From the NCBI GenBank assembly GCA_016718315.1, contig JADKDV010000001.1, positions 1,261,472-1,325,471 of the forward strand: a DNA stretch of 64,000 nucleotides, in the 5' to 3' direction. Under the pieces are notes generated by a model. The model was given only the letters and a program-made list of their open reading frames with translations, did not search any database and was not told the origin of the DNA. This document shows positions 20,301-28,142 of this stretch, in pieces. The position numbers were made by a program, and so were the translations under genes. This stretch comes from Candidatus Obscuribacter sp. (GTDB lineage: Bacteria > Cyanobacteriota > Vampirovibrionia > Obscuribacterales > Obscuribacteraceae). How positions within the stretch are numbered: position 1 is the first letter of the stretch; each line of letters begins with the position of its first letter.

Positions 20301-23300
20301 CCAGTACCTGTGTGAGCACCAGGCACTACAGGTGATGCAGCTGTGCCCACTGAACCTTGCTGACTTTGGCCAGTCTGACCGGCTGTGGTTGTGTTTGCTC
20401 CAGTAGCATTGTTAGACTGTTGATTGGCAGCGGTACCACTACCAGCAGTGGCAGCACCAGTGCCGTTAGCTCCATGACCAGATGGATCGTTGCCACTTTG
20501 CGCAGTGGTGCCGGTGGTTGTCGTATGCCCTGTCCCGGCAGGAGCATTAGCGGCTCCAGCAGTAGTACCATTAGTACCAGTGGTACCAGTTGCTCCAGTA
20601 GGCGTTGTACCTGTGCCTACGTTGCTACCAACTTGACCGGCGTTAGCTCCTGTGCCCTGACCAGCATTGGTACCAGTGTTTTGACCCGTGGTGGTACCAG
20701 TATTGCTATGTCCTCCAGGTAAGACTGGTGAAGCAACACTACCGGCAGAGCCTTGTTGGTTTTGTCCGGTCTGATTTGCCCCTGTCGATGTATTAGAGCC
20801 AGAAGCATTATTGGAGGATGATGTACCTGTAGTGCCTGAAACACTGCCAGCGTGACCGGTAGGGTCAGGTGTATTGACACCAGTATGTGTCGCTCCTGCT
20901 GCGGCACCAGTCTGTCCGGCATTGGCACCGGTCTGCGTGCCAACAGGTGCACTGGATGCACCAGTCTGTCCGGTCGTATTACCAGTGGTCTGCCCGCCTG
21001 CCACAACAGGTGTGGCAGTGGCTGAACCAGCGCCTTGTTGATTTTGATTACCGGTGCTGGTTGCACCAGTGGTTGATTGGGGAGCATTTGGTGTACTGGC
21101 ATTATTGCCAGTTTGCGTATTTTGATGTCCAGCTACAGGTATATTGGATTGACCTGAAGTATTGGTATTGCTGCCAGCAGGATTGGCAGTGCCAACGTTG
21201 CTGGCTTGACCGGTAGTAGTATTATTAGTAGTACTGTGACCGCCTGGCAATACAGGAGATGCGGTGGCTGAGCCAGCTCCCTGTTGATTTTGAGTGCCTG
21301 CGTTTTGAGTGCCGCTATTGGCATTACCGGTCTGAGAGCCAGCAGAGTTACCAGTTTGAGAGGCGTTAGCACCAGCCTGTGTGCCAGCAGCATTACCAGT
21401 TTGAGAAGCGTTAGCACCAGCCTGTGTGCCAGCAGCGTTACCGGTCTGATTGCCAGTACCTTGCTGAGCACCGCTGGGAGTGCCAGTTTGTGCTCCGGGA
21501 GCTGTATGTCCGGCCTGCACAGGCGTAGCGACTGCACCACCGGCTCCTTGCTGATTGAGGCTACCGCTGGCATTATTTGCAGCGTTTGGCTGACCAGTAG
21601 GACCGGCATTCGCAGCAGTGCCTGTAGCGCCTGACTGAGTGTTGGGCTGAGGAGCTGTAGTAGCAGAGTTAGCCTGATTAGCGGCATTGGCAGCCTGATT
21701 GCCTTGGGTATTGTTGCCGGGCAAATTAGCGCCCTGACTACCGCTTTGCGCGCCAGTCTGACTGCCGGCAGCATTAGCACCAGGAGCGTTGGCAGACTGG
21801 TTAGCCTGTCCCGTGCCACCGGTCGTGCCAGGCTGGTTAGCAGGTCCAGTACCAGAAGCAGTGCCAGAGTTCTGTCCGGAGCTAGTGCCACTAGCGGGCA
21901 GACCGGTAGCAGGAGCGGTAGTAGACGCAGTATCACGCGCCTGTGTGGTGGTCGCAGCATCAGGTTTGCTAACCGGAGCAGCAGGCACCACTTCCGCAGT
22001 CTTCACCGCACTTGCTGGAGCAGCTTCAGTCCCTTTGGGTACTGCGGTGTTAGCAGGATTGGCGTTTTGATTCGCATTAGATTGATTGGCGCTGGGCAAG
22101 GCAGATGCTTCACCGGCCTTGCTGGCCTGAGCGGCAGCAGCGTCCTGGTTAGCTTTTGAAGTATCTCTGGCCTGTGTCTCAGCTGGAGAAGGGGCGTTTT
22201 GTTTAGGTGCAGGTGATGCAGACTCAGCAATCTTGCCAGCAGCAATAATCACTGCTGCTGCCGCAGCTGTGGATGCGGCATCGCCTTTGGGAGCAGCATT
22301 GGCGGCAGGAGCAGCGGCATCCTTGCCAGGCGCAGGTGCGGCATTAGCATTGCTATTTGGAGCGCCCTCCACAGACTTTGCTGGAGTAGCGGCAGCTTCG
22401 GCATTCTTTTGCAAGACTGGTGCTGATTGTCCAGGCTGAGCGGCAGCTTGCTCTGTAGTCTTACCTTGTGGAGCAGTAGCCGCAGACGATCCAGGCGGAG
22501 GAGCGGCACTAGCATCACTCTTCGCCGGAACTGTATCTGGTGCCTTAGCAGTTGTTCCAGGCGGAGGTGTTGCGACAGTATCGGCAGGTCTTGGTGCGTT
22601 GTTTTGACTATTTGCAGCAGGCGCATCACTCTTAGCCGGAGCAGTCTCAACACGCGGCGCAGGCGCAGGAGGTGCCGACTCGACTTGCTTAGGCGGGTTG
22701 ACCGGTTCTAACTTGGGAGCATTTACCGGCTCCAATTTAGGGGTGTTTACTGTTTCAGTTTTGGGAGCAGCTGCTGTATCGGTTTTAGGTGCACTTACTT
22801 GATCCTGTCTAGGTGTCGCCGCAGGTTCTTTTGTAGCAGGAGGCGTCTCAACAGCCTTGGGAAGATTCGGCGCTGGTTGATTAGTCGATGGAGGTGCAGG
22901 CTGAGTAGTCTCCGCCTTGGGAGCGGGAGCTGGATCTACTGACCTGGGAGGTGGTGGAGCCTCTGGTGCCCTGGGTGCGGGAGCAGCTTCAGGAGCTTTG
23001 GCCGCCTCTGCTTTAGCGGCGGCAGCAGCTGCTGCTGCAGCGGCAGCTGCATTTGCGGCTTGCTGTTTAACTACGCCAGAGAGCAGCTGATCAAGGGCGG
23101 CAGCGTCATTGGTATTAACCTGCTGGACCTTACCTTTATCAAGTGCACCCTGGTTGGGATCGTTTACAGGGGGGAGATTCTTAGCTGGCTCAGGCGGTAA
23201 CTTGGGCGCCTCCACCGGCGCTTTGCCTGGTTCTAAAGGAGTCTTACCAGGCTCACCTGGTTTAGGGGCCTCGGCTGGCTGCTTTGGACTCTCCGAAGGC

Positions 23301-26300
23301 TGACCGCGTGGAGGTAAGCTTGGAGCAGGCGACCCATCACCGACAGTGACTGTACCAGGAACCGCACCAGGTCTGGTACCACCTGTGCCAGGAGCCGGTG
23401 GCAACGTGGTACTGATCAATTCGCCCTTAGTATTGTAGAGAGAGACAGCTCCCGTAGCTTTATCAAGATACTGCGATGTACCAGTACCAAATACAGTGCG
23501 CTGGTTGCCATTGGCGCTCTCAATTACGACCTGACCTAATGCATTGGTCTTAATAATTTGACCAGGTTGTACATCAAAAGCGACAGCGCCAGGCACGTCT
23601 GATTTGACACTTGCAACTCCAGTAGAATCGCGCACTACAGTGACAGTACCAGATGGGGTAAAGAACTGTTCTTTGGTGACATCAGTATCAGGATACTTAG
23701 TCAAACTACTCTTAACCGTATTGCCATCATAGGTATAGTTCGTCAAAGTACCATCGGACTGTTTGACCGAAGTGGTCAATCCATCAGCATTCCTGACGAT
23801 CTCGCCACCCTTGCCATCAAAGGAAGTAGTGCTCTTATCCGGGTGAATAACAACGGGCATTTTAGTGGTGGCATCGATACCATATTTGTCACCGATTCCG
23901 CCAATCGCGATATTTGTCACGCCATTTTTAAGGCTATTGGCGCCCATTATCTCTCCGGTCTTATCATCCCGGAAATACTCATAACCATTGCCCTTAGCAT
24001 CAACAGTCCTGACGATATTATTATTCTCGTCACGAGAAATGATACCGCCCTTAGCATCATAAGTCTGTGTGCCTACGAGCTTGCCGTCAGCAGTCTTCTC
24101 TGTGATGACAGGCAGTTTGGTAGTGCTATCGAGCTTGACTGACTTATTAGCGAGATCAACTGCGACAAATGTCTTGCCGTTGTCCTTGCTAATCTCCATA
24201 GATTTGATGTTATCACCAGTACCCATAATCCGGTACTGAGTGCCATTTTGACCGACATACAAAGTGCCTGTCTGATTGTTCTGACCGTCCATAATTGGAC
24301 GAACGGCATCAGAAGTCTTCTTGACGAAGTTGTAATCACCATCAGTAGTACTATTTTTGCCCTCCCAAACATACGAAGGGTTCTTAATGGGTGTTACAGC
24401 AAAAGTACCATCAGCACTTGCCTTCGCAGCTACAGTAGCTGTTCTCAACCATTTAGCTTCGCCAGTAACTGGATCCGTTGTACCAGGCACTACCTGCCAG
24501 ACACCGGCTCTGTTTGTCACTTCGGTGAGGTTGTGATTAGCGTCATATTTAAATGTGTAAGTAAATCCATCCTTGGTGTCCACCATACTGGTCATATCAC
24601 CAGAGGCAGAGAAGTTTTTGATACGTCCTTGGGTCACATCGTTTTCAACACGAGTACCATCGGCATTAATTGTCTGTAAATTGCCTTTGCTGTCTGAATA
24701 CTTTAAGCCAGCTGCAAAATCATTTGTGACACCACCAATGGTCTCATACTTACCATCGGGAGAGGTCTTGAGATAGCTATGATCGTGCGCACTGTCGCCA
24801 GGTACATACTCCACCTTGCTGCCATCTGGCAGGGTAGCTGACTGTACTCTGCCGCTTGCATCAGTGGTTACCGAAAGAGTGTGTCCATCAACAGTTTTGC
24901 TGGTCTCTATTGAGACTAAGTTGCCAGTCTTATCCGACAAAATTGTTCTTGAAGCATTGCCATCACTTATCCTGTTAATGGTGGAGAAATCAGGATTTTT
25001 AGTGTAAGAATTATTGGCATTGTCGTGAATGGTCAAAGCACCAGTAGCTTTGTCCAGGGTGGCGTAAGGATAGTTAGCCTTGTCAGCAGCGCTGGCATTA
25101 GCATCAAGAATTGGAATTTTGGTAACGGCAGCGCCATCACTCTGATGTGTAACTTGAGGCTTAGCGGGATCGGTACGATCAATCGAATAAGAATCTATTC
25201 CATCGCGCACCTGAGTCAATTGATTATCTTTATCAAACCAGCGAGACTGAGCGCCATCAGCGGTCATCTCCCCACGCAAACCATTGGGCATGACAAAAGC
25301 TCTGTCGCCATTAGGTTTGGTTATATCAACTGAATTTAAAAGACCCTTTTGTACTTTATAGCCGCTAATGCCCTTATCGTCGACAAATGTAGTTTTTGTG
25401 CTATCCGAAGGATCTTGTTGACGCTTCAAGCTGCCGATATAGTCACTGCTAATAGCCTTGACTTCGCCCTTTGCATCAAATTCTGTTTTAAGATTACCAG
25501 CGGCTCTATTTAAAGTTGTGACTTCACCATTGAGCTTAGTTGTGATCGTGTTGTCCGCATCTTTGCGGATAATGATCTCGCCGGTAGCGCGATTAAACTC
25601 GGCGCCGGCAACTGGAATGGTGTCCTTGCTCCATTGATTTTTGCTGGCATCAAAAACATAAGTACCAGAAGGCGTAACCATCTCTGTCGGCTTACCATCG
25701 ACGCCTAGCTTTACCGAGATCTCATTGTTAGAACCATCCCGCGAAGTTATCACTGTGCCTGAAGGAGAGACTTGCTCTCTCACACCATCAGCACTGACTT
25801 TAATTGATTCGTTGTCGTTTTTGACAATCGACATTTCGCCGGTCTTAGCGTATATCGAGACTTGCGACAGAGTATTACCATCACCGTCTTTCCAGACAGG
25901 CTGCCCAGGTTTAGCAGGATCCTCAGTAACTTTATAGAGGCCAGACTTATCCTGTACTTCGGTCAAATTACCCTTAGCATCGTATTTGGCACTAAACCCA
26001 CGCTGTGCATCAGTGACATTACTTTCACCGGAGCGGGACACGGTCTGGATAGTAGTGCCATTCCAGTTGATTGACACATCGCCATTGGCGGCGTTATAAG
26101 TAACGTCGTTTACAGCCCGACCGGTATCATCTGTCCACTTTTTAGTATTTGGGTCAAATTGCAATTTTTGACCATCGGTAGTGACTTCAGTGGGTTTACC
26201 ACTAGCATCAAGTTTGACTACGTTGGAACGGTCATTAGCATCTTTGGAGGTTATAACCTTTTCGCCGCTCTGCAGGTGTTCTTCAACCGAACCATCTACA

Positions 26301-27823
26301 CCTTTCAAGACAAGCTTTTTAGCGTCCTTATCAAAAGCTACATCATTGTAGAGTTTGCCGTCGGCGCCTTTCCATTTATCGCCAGACTTGGAGTATTTTT
26401 CATCACCAAATTTGATATCGTCTGGTCCTACTACGAATTCTTTGACGGCCTTTGCCGCGCTGATGGCGGCATCAGTAGCTACACTAACGGCGGCAACAGT
26501 GCCATCAGCGACTTTACCGGCCAAGTCCTTGGCTTGCTCGTAGTATGATTTTTCTTTCTCTGGTTCACCTGGTTTTGCAGCTAGTGCGTCCTTCGCTTCA
26601 GCCGTTGCGTCCTTTGCTGCAGTTGGCGCGTCTTTTGCGGGTTCCAACTGTTTAGCAGGCGGTACTACAACTGGTGCATCGCCTGGATTAGCCTGAGGCA
26701 ACTTAGTTGCTTCAAGATTAGCCACTACCGGTGACGGCGTATCAGTAGTCTTGGGTTTTGGTGCCTCCACTGCGGCAGGGTTTTTTGGCGCTTCCACTGC
26801 GTCAGTGGCTTTTGGTGCTTCCACTGCGTCAGGGGTTTTTGGTGCTTCCACCGCGGCAGGAGGTTTTGGTGCCTCTTGTGGTGCAACCATTCTGGGCGTT
26901 TCAACTGGTTGCTTTAATACTGCGCCATTCGAAGCAGCATCGGTAATAGGAGCCGTCCGTTGAGGTCCAGGTGCGCTAACAATGTCCCCTTTGAGAATAG
27001 GCACATCAGATTTAACAGTAGCAGCACCACCGGCATCACTCGCCTGAGTAAACTGGGACTGTGGCGCATCTAACTTGGGTCGAGGAGTTGCCACTTCCTT
27101 TGCTTTGGCATCTGGAGCAATTTCGCTTGGAGTAACCAGAGAGGCTTTGATCAAGCCATTCTCGGGTGCAATAGGGTTACTTTTGGTGGCATCTGTGCCA
27201 GTTGCGACTTGACGCTCTGCGCCAGAGCCAGGTTGGCTAGTGGTAGGACCTCTAAAAATTACACTGTCACGGTTGACGCGACCATCTCCTGTAATGGGAC
27301 CACCGATGGCAACCGAACCGCCATCAGTAATGACTTTGTTAGTCCCAGCTGTCTGCGTTTTGTCACCGGCGTTGGCTGCAGGAGCCTTATCGGCAGCTTG
27401 AGATTTATCCCCTGATTTTGCCGCCGCGACTTCTGTCTTTTTACCATCACCTTCAGCCTCGCCGCCGATACCGACTGCTTTACCTATGGCTTTGATGCCT
27501 TTTTCGGCTTCGCTGATGACTGCGGACACAGCCTCGGTGCCTTTTGCCACCGCTGCATTGACATAGCCCATAACGCCATCTGACTTTTCGCCCGGCTTTA
27601 CGGCCTTGCCATTATCAACAATGGTCAAACCTGGGACGTGAGCTGTGGCGGTATTTTCGGCCTGCTTTTGGATGATCTTGAGGGCGTCAGCACCTTGTGC
27701 CTCTTGCAATCCAGCCTGGTGGGCTTTGTCCTCGACTTTTGCAACTTGCGAGTCCCCAGCTTTAGGCGCCTGAACCTCTTTGGGATCAGGTGCTTTGTTA
27801 TCCTTGTCGGGAACTGTGGACAC
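14357..27823 (-). CDS. Giant 4488-aa LysM protein with YD-like repeats and Gly/Thr/Asn/Gln minisatellite
   Basis: The GTG start is at 27823, with AGAGGT upstream, and the frame is uninterrupted for 13.5 kb. In order: disordered Ala/Pro/Lys sequence (1-465); a region of DG-turn repeats resembling YD/Rhs beta repeats (about 466-1495, for example KYDAKGNLTEVQDKSG); Pro/Ala-rich sequence (1500-2000); Gly/Thr/Asn/Gln repeats (about 2000-3300, GTGANAGQ units); acidic and Ser-rich sequence; a coiled coil (about 3975-4075); a variant LysM (about 4078-4140, VVRPNEDLYMIAVRKFKD); a second LysM (about 4192-4250, TYSVRLGDTLRSVA); a zinc ribbon (CGGC...CPACG, about 4286-4310); and a C-terminal domain (4388-4488) shared with the two neighbouring LysM genes. 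LysM binds peptidoglycan glycans, yet I see no signal peptide, lipobox or TM segment. Export by an unusual route or a cytoplasmic structural role are both open. Confidence 0.8.
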   Translation of the reverse strand: MSTVPDKDNKAPDPKEVQAPKAGDSQVAKVEDKAHQAGLQEAQGADALKIIQKQAENTATAHVPGLTIVDNGKAVKPGEKSDGVMGYVNAAVAKGTEAVSAVISEAEKGIKAIGKAVGIGGEAEGDGKKTEVAAAKSGDKSQAADKAPAANAGDKTQTAGTNKVITDGGSVAIGGPITGDGRVNRDSVIFRGPTTSQPGSGAERQVATGTDATKSNPIAPENGLIKASLVTPSEIAPDAKAKEVATPRPKLDAPQSQFTQASDAGGAATVKSDVPILKGDIVSAPGPQRTAPITDAASNGAVLKQPVETPRMVAPQEAPKPPAAVEAPKTPDAVEAPKATDAVEAPKNPAAVEAPKPKTTDTPSPVVANLEATKLPQANPGDAPVVVPPAKQLEPAKDAPTAAKDATAEAKDALAAKPGEPEKEKSYYEQAKDLAGKVADGTVAAVSVATDAAISAAKAVKEFVVGPDDIKFGDEKYSKSGDKWKGADGKLYNDVAFDKDAKKLVLKGVDGSVEEHLQSGEKVITSKDANDRSNVVKLDASGKPTEVTTDGQKLQFDPNTKKWTDDTGRAVNDVTYNAANGDVSINWNGTTIQTVSRSGESNVTDAQRGFSAKYDAKGNLTEVQDKSGLYKVTEDPAKPGQPVWKDGDGNTLSQVSIYAKTGEMSIVKNDNESIKVSADGVREQVSPSGTVITSRDGSNNEISVKLGVDGKPTEMVTPSGTYVFDASKNQWSKDTIPVAGAEFNRATGEIIIRKDADNTITTKLNGEVTTLNRAAGNLKTEFDAKGEVKAISSDYIGSLKRQQDPSDSTKTTFVDDKGISGYKVQKGLLNSVDITKPNGDRAFVMPNGLRGEMTADGAQSRWFDKDNQLTQVRDGIDSYSIDRTDPAKPQVTHQSDGAAVTKIPILDANASAADKANYPYATLDKATGALTIHDNANNSYTKNPDFSTINRISDGNASRTILSDKTGNLVSIETSKTVDGHTLSVTTDASGRVQSATLPDGSKVEYVPGDSAHDHSYLKTSPDGKYETIGGVTNDFAAGLKYSDSKGNLQTINADGTRVENDVTQGRIKNFSASGDMTSMVDTKDGFTYTFKYDANHNLTEVTNRAGVWQVVPGTTDPVTGEAKWLRTATVAAKASADGTFAVTPIKNPSYVWEGKNSTTDGDYNFVKKTSDAVRPIMDGQNNQTGTLYVGQNGTQYRIMGTGDNIKSMEISKDNGKTFVAVDLANKSVKLDSTTKLPVITEKTADGKLVGTQTYDAKGGIISRDENNNIVRTVDAKGNGYEYFRDDKTGEIMGANSLKNGVTNIAIGGIGDKYGIDATTKMPVVIHPDKSTTSFDGKGGEIVRNADGLTTSVKQSDGTLTNYTYDGNTVKSSLTKYPDTDVTKEQFFTPSGTVTVVRDSTGVASVKSDVPGAVAFDVQPGQIIKTNALGQVVIESANGNQRTVFGTGTSQYLDKATGAVSLYNTKGELISTTLPPAPGTGGTRPGAVPGTVTVGDGSPAPSLPPRGQPSESPKQPAEAPKPGEPGKTPLEPGKAPVEAPKLPPEPAKNLPPVNDPNQGALDKGKVQQVNTNDAAALDQLLSGVVKQQAANAAAAAAAAAAAAKAEAAKAPEAAPAPRAPEAPPPPRSVDPAPAPKAETTQPAPPSTNQPAPNLPKAVETPPATKEPAATPRQDQVSAPKTDTAAAPKTETVNTPKLEPVNAPKLEPVNPPKQVESAPPAPAPRVETAPAKSDAPAANSQNNAPRPADTVATPPPGTTAKAPDTVPAKSDASAAPPPGSSAATAPQGKTTEQAAAQPGQSAPVLQKNAEAAATPAKSVEGAPNSNANAAPAPGKDAAAPAANAAPKGDAASTAAAAAVIIAAGKIAESASPAPKQNAPSPAETQARDTSKANQDAAAAQASKAGEASALPSANQSNANQNANPANTAVPKGTEAAPASAVKTAEVVPAAPVSKPDAATTTQARDTASTTAPATGLPASGTSSGQNSGTASGTGPANQPGTTGGTGQANQSANAPGANAAGSQTGAQSGSQGANLPGNNTQGNQAANAANQANSATTAPQPNTQSGATGTAANAGPTGQPNAANNASGSLNQQGAGGAVATPVQAGHTAPGAQTGTPSGAQQGTGNQTGNAAGTQAGANASQTGNAAGTQAGANASQTGNSAGSQTGNANSGTQNAGTQNQQGAGSATASPVLPGGHSTTNNTTTGQASNVGTANPAGSNTNTSGQSNIPVAGHQNTQTGNNASTPNAPQSTTGATSTGNQNQQGAGSATATPVVAGGQTTGNTTGQTGASSAPVGTQTGANAGQTGAAAGATHTGVNTPDPTGHAGSVSGTTGTSSSNNASGSNTSTGANQTGQNQQGSAGSVASPVLPGGHSNTGTTTGQNTGTNAGQGTGANAGQVGSNVGTGTTPTGATGTTGTNGTTAGAANAPAGTGHTTTTGTTAQSGNDPSGHGANGTGAATAGSGTAANQQSNNATGANTTTAGQTGQSQQGSVGTAASPVVPGAHTGTGANAGQGTGASGGQGTGANAGQGTGANAGQGTGANAGQGTGANAGQSTGTNAGQGTGASAGQGTATGPATGHANSPTGTAPTGNDPAGHTGTNTGTSSGSTSGAIGNQPSNSTAGTNTGTTQTGQNQQGSAGSAASPVLPGGHAGTAAGTGQSTGTNAGQGTGTNAGQGTGANAGQGTGANAGQGTGANAGQGTGANAGQGTGANAGQGTGTNAGQGTATGPATGHANSPTGTAPTGNDPAGHTGTNTGTSSGSTSGAIGNQPSNSTAGTNTGTTQTGQNQQGSAGSAASPVLPGGHAGTAAGTGQGTGANAGQSTGANAGQGTGANAGQGTGANAGQGTGTSAGQGTGANAGQSTGANAGQGTGANAGQSTGTNAGQGTATGPATGHANSPTGTAPTGNDPAGHTGTTTGTTAGTSSGSTSGAIGNQPSNSTAGTNTGTTQTGQNQQGSAGSAASPVLPGGHAGAAAGTGQGTGANAGQSTGTNAGQGTGANAGQSTGTNAGQGTGANAGQSTGTNAGQGTGANAGQSTGTNAGQGTGTNAGQGTGTNAGQGTGTNAGQGTAAGSVNSPVGAGHANSPTGTAPSGNDPAGHAGTTTGTTSGTSSGSTSGAIGSQPANTTAGSSTPSGTAQSGQNQQGSAGNAAAPVSHGGLTQSGTATGTGASANGGASAGQTSGVNAGQGTGANAGQAAGTNNAQGTVTNAGQTAGNAAPTSGVVGQSGTSAAQPGAASQTGGQAPGSNGAAHSPVVATGTPGNASSTSGNTAGTQAGASASAVNDPSGASTVQLHAPQSSAASSISNTTNAPAGSTTPATSTSNSSAPATSTGVVNAPANQSSNQSSNIPSSGHTSTTNAATTPSGAIGGSQSGAMGGGGSTTSNASVPSGSSTAAPQGQAPTSSATSNTASNAPANNSGAQTTSSSNGEPGAVQDPSMVNNTNATVDPGASNSSVLQDPAATTGSAPALPDPSQIVSTQDPDQSVDPSNSTTTTTASTPAQPAAPDATTVSVVDSTTSVDPQSNVNVGSGIDEVVKVTSNVVADTTPINIDVTAPASALSSDTLTPLSVEQLADGILNAILNEATAPVVAPVVDLAPTVGYSEPVLQSFDPVILDQIITSSTSTPSKSESPVAADDVVIDSGSDAQGPDTGFDAGQDAMDAILLEQRQMAERQRAIDELAALQQQMGYGEAPQVEASTSPDGWGTSSVDSATYFGPLDDYIAASYSDWMDQGTSSYDGVSSFGTPYQDVISNWSTNSSFGQPVNDSGLPAPDAMSAIYDDLNNPDSYSVLPPNSDTVVGAQGDNLITRYADQSNGLSDSKSANSEPTETNIISDKTGAATVASNEGLPAETNELPNWLDQSMANLGASGLIVEPPKAAKQEETIDMAPPATDLPDSERLDTEAVTGLKSDLQSYDEKEARWQEVQELQQRLADAINSFAEATRNQVSDVTAQGVEFGADVRQNTEQVLQDLNQMAEEEARLIRENERERLEVERAQRTDDAKEHSERVTAQQAEHKKHQEERELHLKEEKERKLAQEMATILAVRQQSEAETRARELRLRQEREVLQEMIRKDNVQEKYVVRPNEDLYMIAVRKFKDPRVADLIYELNKTKVEVRWTSGKRSYYVQPGVVVLLPSPRQSREWLARQMTIIGKVPPRLGMSGTTSVGADERRNNIERVLGKIKEASNQNEKTYSVRLGDTLRSVAMKHPDLRDVTLWKLLATKNGLTPDMDSKGSPLAILIRGSILNIPTAEEISAYRAEHLPTKATTKEPYSFPSHAILDLATKPCGGCDRLLSQSATICPACGFAFNERPEASVESQSTTFNIPKGTPTLSLDDDEPRTVVTTQQSDTTIVDMDKTTLSLPEAGRKANTNDGLIRIDSEFEEVDGSRTIEAFSQTCRLVRVEVQARGRRIVRQQLELISGDNWIPVLAYEVGNECSTRHEYSRDGRRKSISIDLPSVAVGQMVQNELSQNWEKYCERFLSGRKLSV
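18600..20310 (-). repeat. 24-bp coding minisatellite inside ~0.5-kb super-repeats
   Basis: Tandem 24-bp units encode GTGANAGQ with variants (GTNAGQ, STGANAGQ, GTSAGQ). They sit in larger blocks, each opening with the same sequence for PVLPGGHAG and QNQQGSAGSAASP. The shared CCTGGCAATACAGGAGATGC marker recurs at 18921, 19419 and 19881, so block lengths are about 498 and 462 bp and differ in the number of 24-bp units. The unit stays in frame throughout. Copy number is likely to vary between strains. Confidence 0.85.
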
Positions 27824-28142
27824 TTATCGGACCTCTAGTAAGCTGGCAAGCTACCCCGCCATTTACCTATATGCACCAGCCAGTGGCTTTTGTAACGATT
27901 TTTGGTAAAGCAAAAAAGCAATCTCGGAAGTAGATTTTTAAATTGCCAAAGCCAAAGGCAGCCGCCTCATGAGAGACCACTAATATAGATCTATATAGGT
28001 AAAAATTTATGTAAGCTGGACAACACAAGATTAAATGGACAGCCCAAGACGCCCATAGATCGCCATATTTAATATTAAATCGTACATTCGCTGTGGCGAC
28101 AGCAACTTATCAGTCTCTCAGATCAACGTTTTAAACCTGAAC
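27824..28142. other. Intergenic region with a 14-bp perfect palindrome
   Basis: This 319-base gap between two same-strand LysM genes has no convincing gene. It holds the perfect palindrome ATATAGATCTATAT at 27983-27996, a plausible operator or a chance AT-rich palindrome, about 160 bases upstream of the giant gene's start. AT-rich tracts flank it. Confidence 0.4.

Noticed and set aside
18600..20310. CRISPR-like array
   Set aside because: Units are tandem without unique spacers, multiples of three and inside a long coding frame.
18154..20319. Open frame of 721 codons within the giant gene
   Set aside because: Its Leu/Val-rich repeats are the out-of-frame reading of the 24-bp minisatellite; the LysM frame spans the whole region.
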